64,000 nucleotides of DNA, taken from Chamaea fasciata. Taxonomy: Eukaryota; Chordata; Aves; Passeriformes; Sylviidae. Location: positions 16,590,890 to 16,654,889 of the forward strand of contig JARCOQ010000006.1 of NCBI GenBank assembly GCA_029207755.1. The letters are read 5' to 3'. Position numbers and translations under genes: made by a program. Shown here in pieces: positions 13,401 through 33,800 of this stretch (position 1 is its first letter; each line of letters opens with the position of its first letter). The notes under the pieces were generated by a model. The model did no database searches, was not told where the DNA came from, and was given only the letters and a program-made list of their open reading frames with translations.

Positions 13401-16092
13401 CTTTCTTGTTATTAGAAAAATATAACAAACAAATCAGCATAAACCACTTATTGTCTAAACGAAAAGCTGCTACAAATAGAGAGGGAAATGTTGACAATGC
13501 AAGCTAATTAAATTATGACAAAAAATAAAGTATTGACTCCCTTTCTTCCACATTCAAAAGCCTGCACTTGTCAAAAAATATTCTCCCCACAATTTCTCAG
13601 CTGGCTCTGGCAACGTGCCAAGTCAAAACCATGCCAAATGAATTAGCTTAACAAAGGTATAAATATGCTCAGACAAAAAGATCTCACACGTGACTGGTTT
13701 ATGTGATGTTCTTTCAATTAGCCATATTCCAATAAGCCTCAATTTTAATTTCATAAGCCTCAGAATTCATTAGGCATTGGTGAATTCTCCTCCCCTTCAG
13801 TAATTAACTATTTAGGTGTGACTAATGAAAAAAGAAGTCAAAACGCATATTGGTTTTATCAGCAGTTATAGATAATTAATTAATCATTGGTTCTATTTAA
13901 ATTGGTTGAGTATTATTATGAAAAAGTAAGTAATCAGTGCTGAGCTAGCTTTCATTTTCATATTCTACATGCTCAACTGAACACACAAACTTCAGTTTCT
14001 TTTCATGGTAAATACTCTTTGGAAATGATTCATATTTTGTCTTTAGTTATTTTCAAGCATTTAGGAAGGTTTATGGCAGTTAAATTAAACAAACTTAAAA
14101 TACATAATGAAGCAACTCATAACAACTGGAGCTAACGCTACACAAATACACAGTAAGAAACAGTGGGTCATTACACCCTATTTAACATTACATGGTATCA
14201 TCAGCATGAAGAAAAATGTTAAAATGTGTCATGTCATGTTTTGTTGACCCATACAGTGATCATACAGTATTTTTCCTCCTAAATTGTCCACCCACCAAGT
14301 ATGTTTAAAATATCACAGAGTAGTTCCTATTACAACCATCAAAAACTGTAAGATGCAGTATGAAAAGCAATTTATTTTTAAATAAATGTGTTTTATTATA
14401 AGTATTTTGATCCATATTCTCCATGTCTATATTAAATGAGAAAATCCAAGGCCAGTTATAATAATGAAGAAGCTACTTAAGGAGCAGGGGATCTGCAAAT
14501 GGATAGGACAAGTGTAATAAACACCATTTTAAGACCATACTGTAGGAATCAGAAGGGGCTGAACGTGCATTTAACCTTAGAACTTCTCTTTTCCTAGCCC
14601 TTAAAATATCATGCCAGTTAGAAAAATATATACAAGGATACAGTTTCATCCTATCCCACCGCAGGAATTTAGGATCACTTCAGTCTGTATTTCTGCCATG
14701 TGGGAGGATCATGCCCACCCGAAGCACCAGGCTGCCTGCGCTCCAGCGGCTGAGCCTTGCCATACACTCAATATCCCAAGAGCAGCAGGACTCCCCAGGT
14801 ACCACACACACCGCAGGACCGTGACACGCTCTTATTTTGCATTTTTCAGGAAAATTATTGGACTCTGAACTAAGCCCTGCTCTTGCACAGAGTCTGGAGT
14901 CTTACTTGTCCTCTTAAAACCCAGTCGTTTCTGTGCCTCCGTGAGCTCAGTGGGAGCTGCTGACTGCACGGAGCTGAGCAGTGGGCTTTTGCTTCATGCT
15001 GCACAGCGGTTCATACCTCCTACTGACTGAAGAATTGTACTACTACTTTCTTCCATAGCTGTGGTCTGTTCTGTACTCACAAAACAGCTACAGCAGATAC
15101 ATACATATAAAACTATACTAAAACACTGAACTAAAAATCATCCTTACTGGAAAAAAAAAGCAGATTTTTTTCTCATCCTGGAAATGTTCATGCTGGTTTG
15201 TATTTTTCGTGTGATTTTCAAAGATTTTCATGGTCTGCTTTACAAATACTGAATTTTTTCAGAGATCATTTATCCATCCATAAAATTTTTGGATAAAAAG
15301 ACATCAATTTTTCTATTGCCTTCAGTATTGCGGAACAGTAAAATAATTCTGTTAAAGTACTATAAAGTCTCTTGAGTTTAGTTGAAAACACATAGAAAAA
15401 AAAGAAATCTTTCCTTCTCCAATATTATTTATAGATATTTTCTTTCTGTATTTCCGAATTGTCTCTTGCACTACTGCATTTCAATGGCACTCAGTTATGC
15501 AACCCTATTTTAACTCTGCAAATGTCCTCACTTTTGACTCACCATTATTGGCAGACACAATGTATTTATGTTGGATAAAACCAATGATGAAATGCCTGCG
15601 TTGCCCAAAATCTAATTCCAATGGCATTTTTCAAATAGTCTACAACTACTTCTCACTACTGCCGATGCAATCTTTTTTTTTTTTTTTTCCTGTGGAAAAT
15701 CATGAGAATAGTCTCGCTTATCCATATTCAGTTCTGCATAGAAATGACAGAAGTGAGAAAGAATGCAATGGTGGAAAGCTTGTTGTCCCATGCGATTTAA
15801 ACAAACCAAGGAAACATTTTGCTTGAAGATTTATTTTTGTGGGCATGAATGAATATACACATTTGTTGAAGAAAGCAGGAAAGCACTCTCGTGGGCAAAT
15901 TGAAAAGTAGCCTTTTACCCAAAAGCTCATTGACCACACTCAGATGTGATGCTGTGTTTCCAATGGAACTTTCAGTATTGTATGAGGGGATTGTATACCT
16001 GGGAAGGCATTAAAAAATTGGATAAAACGGAGTGGCCATGTCACCTGAAAATTCACTGTCCTAATTTTAATCACAGCATACAAGGTAGGCTG
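9642..16092. other. Intergenic DNA upstream of PACRGL, no gene recognised
   Basis: About 6.4 kb without a supported exon. It includes an A-rich/poly(C)/poly(A) low-complexity block near 10350-10486 and a long AT-rich unique stretch (about 11.0-14.6 kb) with many TAATTA-type words and no recognisable transposon. The part around 13.56-14.1 kb has the look of conserved noncoding DNA, but that cannot be judged from one sequence. Confidence 0.5.
10350..10500. repeat. A/C-rich low complexity with C11-12 and long poly(A)
   Basis: An irregular AAACC-type stretch leads into a run of about 12 C (about 10435-10446) and then about 39 uninterrupted A (about 10447-10485), with an AAGAAAGA-like tail. No retrogene body could be recognised to its left, so it is annotated only as simple sequence. 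Open frames of poly-F or poly-K across it are spurious. Confidence 0.85.
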
Positions 16093-16230
16093 AAACAAAA
16101 CAAAACAAAACAAAACAAAACAAAACAAAACAAAACAAAACAAAACAAAACAAAACAAAACAAAACAAAACAAAACAAAACAAAACAAAACAAAACAAAA
16201 CAAAACAAAACAAAACAAAACAAAACAAAC
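16093..16230. repeat. Pentanucleotide microsatellite (AAAAC)n, about 27 copies
   Basis: C residues fall every five bases from 16096 to 16226, giving about 27 perfect copies of AAAAC. The array ends abruptly about 110 bp before the GC-rich minisatellite of the PACRGL promoter region. On the minus strand it reads as repeated FVLFC in every frame, which explains the long reverse open frames; they are not genes. Confidence 0.97.
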
Positions 16231-16342
16231 CTAAAACTGATCTTTTAATCCCCTTGTCGCTGCGTCTGCAGCGAGCACGGAGGCAGTTTGGGCTGCCGGC
16301 GGCCCGTAGTTCCTGTGGCAACCGGCAGGAAGCGTCGGCGCT

Positions 16343-16710
16343 GCCCGGAGCCCGGTGTGCCGGAGCCCGGCATTGCCCGGAGCCCGGCATTGCCCGGAGC
16401 CCGGCATTGCCCGGAGCCCGGCATTGCCCGGAGCCCGGCATTGCCCGGAGCCCGGCATTGCCCGGAGCCCGGCGTGCCCGGAGCCCGGCGTTGCCCGGAG
16501 CCGGCGTTGCCCGGAGCCCGGCATTGCCCGGAGCCCGGCATTGCCCGGAGCCCGGCATTGCCCGGAGCCGGCATTACCCGGAGCCCGGCATTGCCCGGAG
16601 CCCGGCATTGCCCGGAGCCCGGCATTGCCCGGAGCCGGCGTTGCCCGGAGCCCGGCATTGCCCGGAGCCCGGCATTGCCCGGAGCCCGGCACTGCCCGGG
16701 GGCCGGCGCT
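16343..16710. repeat. 17-bp GC-rich minisatellite, about 22 copies
   Basis: The repeat unit is GCCCGGAGCCCGGCATT. About 22 head-to-tail units can be counted, most identical; variants have CGT or ACT ends, a 1-bp deletion (16-bp units) or a G-to-A change. Seventeen is not a multiple of three, so each frame cycles through three phases and encodes one 51-nt, 17-residue peptide repeat; no stop arises in several frames of either strand, producing long but meaningless overlapping open frames. The minus strand carries regularly spaced GGG triplets (loops of about 4 and 7 nt), a G-quadruplex-compatible arrangement. Confidence 0.96.
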
Positions 16711-16942
16711 GCCCGGCGTGCCCAGGGAGCGGGAGCCGGGGGCGGGACAGGGGCCCAGGGAGCGGCGCGGCCCCCTCGTGCTCCCGCGGGGTCCCTGGAT
16801 GTCCCTGGGTTCGTGGGGGCCGGGCCGGGGCTCTGCGGGAACTCGCGGAGCTTCTCTGCCTGAGCCTTTCGGCGGTGGCGGCGCTTGAAAGCCCCTCGTC
16901 TGTTTCTGCCTCTGCACTCCGGGAGAGTTGGCACTCAGCAGG
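16711..16942 (+). other. PACRGL: Probable noncoding first exon of PACRGL (5' limit unknown)
   Basis: The GC-rich block ends at a strong donor, with the exon ending CAGCAGG and the intron beginning GTAAGG at 16943. The frame that would continue into coding exon 2 has a stop at 16861-16863 and no ATG after it, so if this exon splices directly to the exon at 19273 it is entirely 5' untranslated. The start coordinate is only the end of the minisatellite, not a mapped transcription start. Confidence 0.5.
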
Positions 16943-19272
16943 GTAAGGGAGCAACCTCGCCTTTCAAATCCTACTGACTTCCATTCTGCCTGCCTTAAGT
17001 GATTTCTAGATCCCGAACTCCAGGCGTCGGTTTTCCTCCTTTGAAAGATGTCTCTTAAAAGTGCTCCTCCTATTGCTGTTTAAAGTGTCGCTCCTTTTTT
17101 GAAGTCTGTTATCTGCCAGTAGATGGGTCACTTCTGTATCAAACCTCGCTTGTTTGATTCACGGCTGTGCTTCACCTGTCTGATCTCTACAGAAACGTGT
17201 GACCCTTCCAGCTCCCACTACACGAGAGCATTCATCTCTGAACAGTGAACAGTACTTATGAAAAGTACTTTTTCTCCTCAGTGCTACCTAATGTACCTTA
17301 GCATGTATTATGATTACTTGGAAAATAGAAAATATTAAATACATCTGAATTACTTCTGAATACTTCTCCGTGAAAAATATTTTTGTGGGTATTAGCAGGC
17401 TGACTGAGCAATTGTACATTTCAAATTCTTACACGGATAGCACTATTTTGTGATACATGCTGCTACTGTCAAGAACTTATCTGATGTTTTTGTAGTATGA
17501 AACGATTTTGATCTTTATTTTTCTGACAGTTTAAAATCTGTCTTCTAACATTAATGTGGTTAGAATTTTATGATAATAAATGGACATACAAAATCAGTAG
17601 ATTTATTTCTATATTAATGTTTTCCATTTGACTTCCGTTTTACAAACAGAATGGTTTCCTTAAGTGTCATGTAAGTTTCTGTGAGTTCTGAAGAGATTCA
17701 TTGACTAATTGTGGTATATTATTTCTTTTAAAAAGACTTTCAGTGGAGACAGGCCACATTCTGGAAATGGGAGGAAAGAGAAAACAAAATGTACAGTAGA
17801 TGAACTGATTTGAATCACTAGTTCTGATTGAATCATCAGTCAAGGAGTTTTGATTTAAACTTTCAATTTTAGTTTTGCTTTGTATTTTAGCTAATTTGCT
17901 AATCATTATTATATGTCATTTCACAGCATTCAGTAACACTTAGGCACTTCATTTAATTCTTTCCACAAGTCATAAAGACAGCATATCTACACACGTGATG
18001 GGACCTTATCACTTACCAGAAGCAATCCTTAAGATTTCAAAATGTAGATGATGACAAAGGTACCTGACTGGAAATTCTGTTCAGAGAGAAGAATTAGAAT
18101 AGCCAAGCTAAACAAGGACTGCACGTGCAACGTTCTGGCAGAGATTAGGGCAGGTGGCTGATGGAGCTGAGGGTGAGAGGGTAGCATGGCAAATCTGTCT
18201 CTGATTCATCCTGATCTCAGTATTCGGCATTTAATCATGTTTTTAACAAAAAACAGGTGTCATCAAGGGTGATGGCTGAACAGCAAGAACACTGCTCATC
18301 CCTGAGGAAATGTTTGTTTCTGTGTGTGGCTTCCTATTTTTTTCATCTCTATATGGTGTAATTTCTTTTTCACCATAGAAATCCAATGTCTAATTTACTA
18401 TTTTTTTTTCCATGCAGAATACACCACAGCAAAAATTACTAAACATTATAATATTCAAAACTAGGGGTTTCACGCTTTAAAATTTTATTAATATTTGAAA
18501 TCTTGTAATCTCCCATGAATAATTTATATTATTTAGATTTGGTATGTTAAATAGGTAGAAAACTATTATTTTTATTAGGAACACTTTTACTCAATTACAT
18601 ACATTTGTAGTGACGTGTAGCTGGTGCATTGATTTACAGAAGATAAGTGTATTTAAATTAGTATTTAAGGATGTAGACAAAGTTATTTTTGCAGTCTTTT
18701 TAAAAAATTACTTTCATTCTTCTTAGTGGAGTTGGAATTCATTTTCTGTCTTCCTTTTTTTTTTTGCTGCCTTATGTTTCTGTTCTCATCTCTTACTGAT
18801 TCTGGTTTGGGTTTTGTGTCCTGTATGTACTTGCTTCATTCCTTCATCCTGGACCTCCCTCAAATTGTTGCTTTCTTCTGATGAAACTGTACCCAACCCT
18901 ATTTGACTCTGGGCTCTTCTGCATAGCCCTGTACTGCTGCTCAGATTTCTGTAGGCTACCCTAAAAGCAGGCTGTATCTAATTCACTTTTGCTGCAGGTC
19001 TCAAAGAATGCAGGTAAAGAGGAGCAGATTAGGAAATGTGTGCATTTGAAATATGGCGTGACAGGACTATTAAAATTGTCCCATGCCCTGTGTCCGATAT
19101 ATAAGAATAAGCATCTTTTTCCTAGTGCACTTGTTCAGATTTACTTGGTTATTTGTTCATGCCAATCTTTGGTCCTGGGGATTCTAACCCTTGATATTCT
19201 GTCATATAGGAATGAAAATTATTTTATGTTTTTAATTATTTTCCTTTTTTTTTTTTTTTTTTTTTTTTGTAG
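16943..19272 (+). other. PACRGL: PACRGL intron 1
   Basis: It starts GTAAGG and ends with 24 T followed by GTAG. The interior is AT-rich and shows no supported gene. A 16-bp stretch at 18998-19013 has splice-like edges but gives the wrong frame, so it was not called as an exon. Confidence 0.5.
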
Positions 19273-19289
19273 GAAGCAATGGTCTAAGA

Positions 19290-27889
<8,600 letters not shown>

Positions 27890-28260
27890 ACAAGGAAATT
27901 GTAGTGATTTGTACTGTAAGGTGAAGTTTGGAAAGAAACTATCTGTAAATATCACTGATACTTTTTTGGGGTATGATATATTCTCTTAAAATAATAATAA
28001 TTCTTCAGTATGATGGAGAGCAGGAGTCTTATCAGTTCGTGAATATGTAATTATGGAAGACTTCTATTTGTATATTTGTACATGCATTGGTCTTACAATG
28101 ACTGATTAAAATGCTATTATTTTAAAAGCAGAATAAAAGTTGATTCTTATTTAGTTTTAAATTACAATTTCTTTTATTATATCTGCAGTGCTTAATATGT
28201 GTTGTATATTCGTGTGATGCAAAATAATTTGGTTGTAATTAATTAAATAAAATCTAAATC
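27890..28260 (+). other. PACRGL: PACRGL 3' UTR with two candidate poly(A) signals
   Basis: AATAAA occurs at 28132-28137 and again at 28246-28251, about 240 and 360 bases after the stop codon. Either would give an ordinary short 3' UTR. The actual cleavage site cannot be chosen from sequence alone. Confidence 0.6.
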
Positions 28261-29240
28261 TTTGGTGCTAAATTGCTTATATATACCTGTTTCTGAAATA
28301 TATAACTTATTTTGTGACACAGCACAGATGGATGCTTTTAGGTTCATCAGGACTAGGTTAGACACAGAACTGTGAGCCCTCACAGACTTCTTCAGTCAGC
28401 TTTTAAAGGTGTGAAGCTGAACCCAGTAAACAGGCAGCATATGGTGCAAAGCTGAACTTGCTCAGTGCACTCTCAGCATGTTGTTTTGAGAGCCTGGAGA
28501 GACTCTGGAGAATGCAGTGTAGAGGCATCAGGTTGCTCCACAGAGCCAGAGCTGAGGTTTTACTCAGCTAATTAGTTCCTGTTAACTTTGAGCCTACTGA
28601 ATAGAGGAGGCAACTCTAAAATACTTACTGTGCTCCCTTTGCATTGAGTTCAGTAACATTACAGATATGCTTGGGTTTTGCTTGTGAATTCAGGTCCAGA
28701 CAAGGTAACTTTTGAACATGGAAGCTATAAAAAATATGAATGAAAGACAAAAAAAAGATTGTACAAGCCAGCTTACCTGGCTGTCAAGCTTTGTAAGGTA
28801 CAGCGTTTGTCCATTAATGTATTGAATTTGATTGCAAAAAATTCCTAATTTGTTCTTGTAATAAATACTGTTCATGGACATGTTGTATTTGAGTACACTG
28901 TGAGGGAGAGTTAACTGAAGTAACAAAATTTGCACAGAATATTTCCCCCTATGAAACAATCAATTCTGGCATTTAAAGTTGTTGGAAAAGATGTTTTTTG
29001 TCATAAGAAGATTCTGGTGCATAGAGTATTAATAAAAGTCTTTCATGTGAAAACAATTTCAAAAGGTTTTTTTTTTTTTTTTAATTTACCACAGCCTGAC
29101 TAAAATTTACTTCAGGACCAATCTCTGCCGAGATCAGCACTCTGCTAAGTCAAGATGAATGTATTTATGCTTTAAAAAAATTATTATTTCTTCCATAAGC
29201 ATTTTTGCCAGCAGGTATTTATCAACTCAAAAAATTGATC
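28261..29240. other. Interval between the convergent PACRGL and KCNIP4 3' ends
   Basis: About 1 kb without a supported gene lies between the distal PACRGL poly(A) signal and the most distal clear KCNIP4 poly(A) signal candidate. A GC-richer unique patch at about 28320-28560 was not recognised. Confidence 0.45.
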
Positions 29241-30787
29241 ATGGTCCTTTTTTTCTTCATGTTTACTTTATTTTTTTTTTTACAAAATGTGCACATTTAG
29301 TTTACACAAACACGCTACAGCAGATTTCAGGTGTACATGTATTGTACTACTCTTATCCTACACTGGTGATAGCAGAGCAGCCTTCAACATGCCTCTAACA
29401 TTCCATCTCTACACCAGAATAGATACCTGATTTATTTTTACAAAAGAATACTTGTAACCTTCTTTCTACTTCATTAATCCCCTTTCACACTTTCTGCAGC
29501 AATGTCACAATGAAGGTTGGCCTATCTCTGATAGCATTGCACCTATTTTGAAATATCGGCGTAGACTCTGTGGACAATATATCTTAAAAATTACATGGAT
29601 GGAGGGGTAGTGTTATATTTTATATGCATACTTTTTTAGAAGAATCTTTCTAGGTTCAGAATTAAGTAGCTCCAATCTTTATGAAGAAATGATCTTAAAA
29701 ATGTAAAGCATTTATCACATATAGATAATATATAGCTAAAGTTTTCATTGTTTCCCTGGTTCTGTCTCAAAGGTATTACAAAAAGATGAAATGGATGTTA
29801 GCCTCTAGCAGTCATTATTAGTAGATGTTACTATGTAGTGATGGTCATTCTCAGCACTAAAGTGGGATGGCAGTTTCAAAAGTTCATGCCTTTTTCTTCA
29901 TTAAAGGCAGAAAGACACATACTAAGGAAAGCAGTGTTAAGATCCAGTAAAGGTTTCATTATGAAAAATTGGAAATCAGAAGATCTTTAATTTTAAGCCA
30001 AGAACTTTGCAGACACATCCAAGAGTTAAAAATACCGTATGTAGGACTCCTGATATTCAAGTCATGATAAACAAAGTGCAGATTTATTAGGTGAGATTGA
30101 GAGAAGCTTACTCACATTTTTTAGGGAATAATAATTTTTAGGAAAAATAAGGAATTTTTTTTTCTATAACCGTTTTTGCTCTCAAGTTATCCGTTTAGTT
30201 ATTTTTGGGGTTTTTTCTGAAGAGAAAAACAAGTCAAAGTTGGAAGGCAATTGTAGCAAGGTGTGCATCACACATTGATAATAGTATTTTAACTCAAAAT
30301 ATTATTAAAAAATGAGGAGTACACCATAGAAAGATGAGAAGAAAATAAATTGTAATGCCTCTGTATAAATTAGAAGCTAGAGATTTAAGAAATGTACTGC
30401 AACACCTGGAGCTTAGTCCAGTACAAATGAGTAGCAAAACTAAGAATATTTATTTAATCTCCTTGTGATTATATCTATTTTAACTAGGGATGGGAATGAT
30501 AATAAAGGTGCATAATGTCAGTTCTATTTTGTTTGAGTTTGTAGTAAGAACCTGATTTTTCACTACAGTCCTGTTGACTAGATAGCCACTGTGGAAGTGC
30601 TAGCTTGTATAATTTAGAAAGGGTTTTTTATTGGGAAGAGTTTATAATAAAAAAATTTACTTGCATAATACATGTCTCAGTGTAAAGCTGAGTAACTTTA
30701 TTTATGATAAAGTGGGAAATCCATTTTTTTAGATAATGTTGCAGAATAGCTCATATTTGTCCATTAGTTGTAGACCTAATGTCTTCA
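29241..30787 (-). other. KCNIP4: Probable KCNIP4 3' UTR
   Basis: Minus-strand AATAAA signals (TTTATT on the plus strand) occur at 30627-30632, 30449-30454, 29431-29436 and 29267-29272. A 3' UTR of up to about 1.5 kb is therefore possible, with alternative shorter ends. The leftmost limit given is an estimate just past the 29267 signal. Confidence 0.5.
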
Positions 30788-30835
30788 TTAAATCACATTT
30801 TCGAAGAGCTGCATGGATCGCATTATATTCTCATC
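30788..30835 (-). CDS. KCNIP4: KCNIP4 last coding exon, C-terminus and stop (48 bp coding)
   Basis: The minus strand reads acceptor TTTACAG, then [15 protein letters not shown] and TAA. This is the typical KChIP C-terminus. It lies 6.4 kb downstream of the EF4 exon, and the 3' UTR follows towards lower coordinates. Confidence 0.96.
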   Translation of the reverse strand, partial: DENIMRSMQLFENVI

Positions 30836-33800
30836 CTGTAAAAAAAGACAACACAAAACCAAAAATCACACGCCATTACAAATGTAGTTGGTGGATATCT
30901 ATACTGAAATGTGGTAGAACATTTTAGTTCATTGCAACATTTTTTTCAGCTTGTTTGGAGAAATAGCAGAAAAAAGTTGTTAATGGATCCATGCTTAAAT
31001 AAGATTTTCTATATATTAATGAAACAGAAACTACTATGTCAAGAATACAATAGCATTATAAGAAACTTAGACTTGTAACATTTTTGAGGTTATCAGTTTA
31101 TATTCAGGATAAGAGAATACACCTAGACAATAAATACTCATGGAACAGTTGTATCAAATGTGAATCTGTACATGTAATTGCTAGTCCTCTGCACAGTACA
31201 CAAGATCCTTTTTACAGTCCTAGGGCTCCAGGTGCATAGTTAGGGATGACTAAGAAAAACAGACAAGTGTGCACCACTGCATGAACCAAAATCAGTCAGT
31301 TTGACAAGTATCACCACAACACTCTTCAGCTCCTCAATTCAGGTTTTCTGTGTGTTCACACTGAAAGATGACTGCTTCTAAATGCTACTTCTGCTTTCCG
31401 ATTGCTTTGCATTAGATAATTTTTTAACAAAATATTAATCTTTCGAATTTTTTATTATACCTATGCATCACTCTTTGCTCCAGATTTTATCAGTAAGCAA
31501 TTCTAACCACAGGAGTAGCAAAAAATATTTTTCTTTGTAAGCTTTACCTTTCAGTGTATAGAAGAGTTACTTGCAGTAGCCCATATTTGTTGGCGTTTCT
31601 GGATCAACAGTTGCTAATACAATATGTATAGATAAACAGTATGTATGTACAATACAAGAGTATTACAGGCTCATTTAGCATTTCCTGGTCTCCACTGTAA
31701 TATATCTCTCTTTAGTGCTTTCTTCAGATATAATATAGCCATCTTTAATGCTAATGAATAAAAAGACTGATTTATAGATTATTTTTGGATGTTTCATGAA
31801 AGATGAGCATCAAAAACCCACTTCTTAGAAAGGTTATCTCAATAGCATTCTCCACTACTGATAAGTGTGTGAGATTTCTGTACATTAATCTTCCAGTGAC
31901 ACGTGTTCAGTATCAATTTCCACTTAAATTAGTCACTGTTCAGTCTAGTGGGTGATTTGCTTTGTAGAAAATGACAAGTCTGACTAATTAGCTTAATTTA
32001 TGTTATGAAACATGCACAGTGGGGTTTTTTATCTGTGATTCTGTATGTCATCTGAAGTGATGCTGCTGTAAGGAATGATCTGTGTGCTATTTTGTACAAT
32101 GAAAATAACTTATGGAAGCAATGATATGTAATTTCAAAGATACACTATTTAGGCTAATGCTTAAGCATTTTGTATAGCAAAGCTACTATATTAAATTACT
32201 GAAAGTCTAAATAAACTATTTTTTCCTCACTGCATTGCTTTGAAATATCAATAAACTAGTGAATGCCACTGATGTATGGTTAACGGTTTGATTTAACTTA
32301 AGTTGCTTGTCATATAATTAGTACAAATATTTTTTTATATACATTAGCAACTAAGCTCAGTAATTGTGCAAGCAAACAACATGCTCTGAATCTGCAAATT
32401 GTTTTGACACTTCCTACCAATTTTATTATATATGTATAATCATGAATGAAACTGGTAGTTTTCTAAAATCAAATCCATATTTCTGTTGGCTACAAAAGGC
32501 TTCCAATGCCACTCATTCCTTTAGTCAGTCAAATAAGAGTCTTCACAAGAAAATACAGACTTGTCATAATATTTAGAACATGATAAGTTTTAGTAGCTTT
32601 ATTTCTCCATCTTTTAAAAAATAAAACCAGAAAACCTTCAAATGCTTGCATTCGAATTCTTTGGCAAGTGTTTCTTTTTCATTTGCCTCTTTTTTCAGTA
32701 CATTTTTCTACACAAATTTTCATATTAGACTTGTTAAACAGTTCCTAACTCAAGACAAAGGGAGGTGTTAGTGCATATGAAGCATTGTCCATATGAAGCA
32801 CAAACCTGGATGAATGAAATTTGGCAGGTCTGACCTACCTTTAAGCCAGGTTCTTGTAGGTTTGAAATGGTTTTTTTGCTGTTTTCAGGATAGCCCAAAT
32901 AAGCATTGTGTATGGAGAGGGTTACTCCTGCAGAGAATACCTGTTCCAGAAGCCTTTTTCTCATTATCCAAAGGACCTGTGTCACTCATCCTGACTGTCA
33001 CCCATGCACTGTGCGTGCCTTAGTCCTTTGACTCTGCTCTTGGTGGTGCTGCTGTAGATACGAAGCAATGCCCAAGTCAGAACATTTTCCACTGGCACCA
33101 ACCAGTGAAAGGAGGCAGGTAAGGAACTGGGAAGTGCCCAGTAGTAAGTGCCCTGAAGGTAGCCCCACTCCTGTTTCTCAAGACCTAGATCTGCTCTTTG
33201 GTAATTTATGTGAAGCCAGACAAATAGCCACCACTTTCTGGGACTCAGTCTGGTGTATCTAGGACAACATAGTCCCTGTCTCCTGTGGGAGCAGAGAGAC
33301 TGCTGGAGTCTGGATGGCAGACTGACATTCAAATATATGTGGTGTAGGGAGGGCAGGGAAATGAGGTCAGATACATTCCCATGCCAGGGGGCAATGGGCC
33401 ACTGAAGAACCGAATCAATGTGATTCCAACAGAAGCCATTTGTTGTTTACATTACATGCCAGATATAGATTCTAGGTCTACTTTCTATGTGGGCACACAT
33501 CTCTGGGCTGGCTAAGCTGCTTCTACATGAGGCAGGCACACATCCTTCAGGACATCCAATTGGTTGTGCTTCCCCTGTCTAGGGTTTACATTTTTTGCAG
33601 AGATTTTCTCAGGCTCTCTTTTTATTTTTGATCCTGTTGTTTTCTCAGTAACCTCGATGAATTCCTGAGAGCTCTAACAACAAAAATGCAGGTAGTTTGA
33701 TAATATTACTCACAACCAGTTTGGCTGGTGCATCAGAATGGCCTGTTATACAGATATATTGCTACATTCTCTGAGAGAGAGGGGGGATGAGGGGAAGCAC

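Larger units (their letters stand above)
16240..16960 (+). promoter_or_regulatory. PACRGL: CpG island / likely PACRGL promoter and first exon
   Basis: GC content and CpG density rise sharply here in an otherwise AT-rich window. The island lies just upstream of the plus-strand PACRGL coding exons and ends in a good splice donor. Roughly half of it is a 17-bp minisatellite (16343-16710); the remainder (16711-16942) is unique GC-rich sequence. No TATA box is apparent, as expected for a broad CpG-island promoter. The transcription start cannot be placed from sequence alone. A second, divergent transcript to the left is possible, but nothing supports it directly. Confidence 0.7.

Noticed and set aside
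1..16000. Search for SLIT2 3' exons expected to the left by synteny.
   Set aside because: No LRR, EGF, laminin-G or cysteine-knot coding sequence was seen on either strand.
15940..16248. Open frames encoding repeated FVLFC or KQNKT.
   Set aside because: They are translations of the (AAAAC)n array.
16231..16954. Several overlapping 120-230 residue open frames on both strands, rich in P, G, A and R.
   Set aside because: They are produced by the 17-bp minisatellite and the adjacent GC-rich island, in which stops are rare in several frames. The same peptide unit appears in all phases, so no real protein is supported.
18998..19013. A possible 16-bp micro-exon with AG/GT edges and an ATG before PACRGL exon 2.
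   Set aside because: Spliced to exon 2, its ATG reads into the TAA at 19285-19287, so it cannot extend the PACRGL frame.
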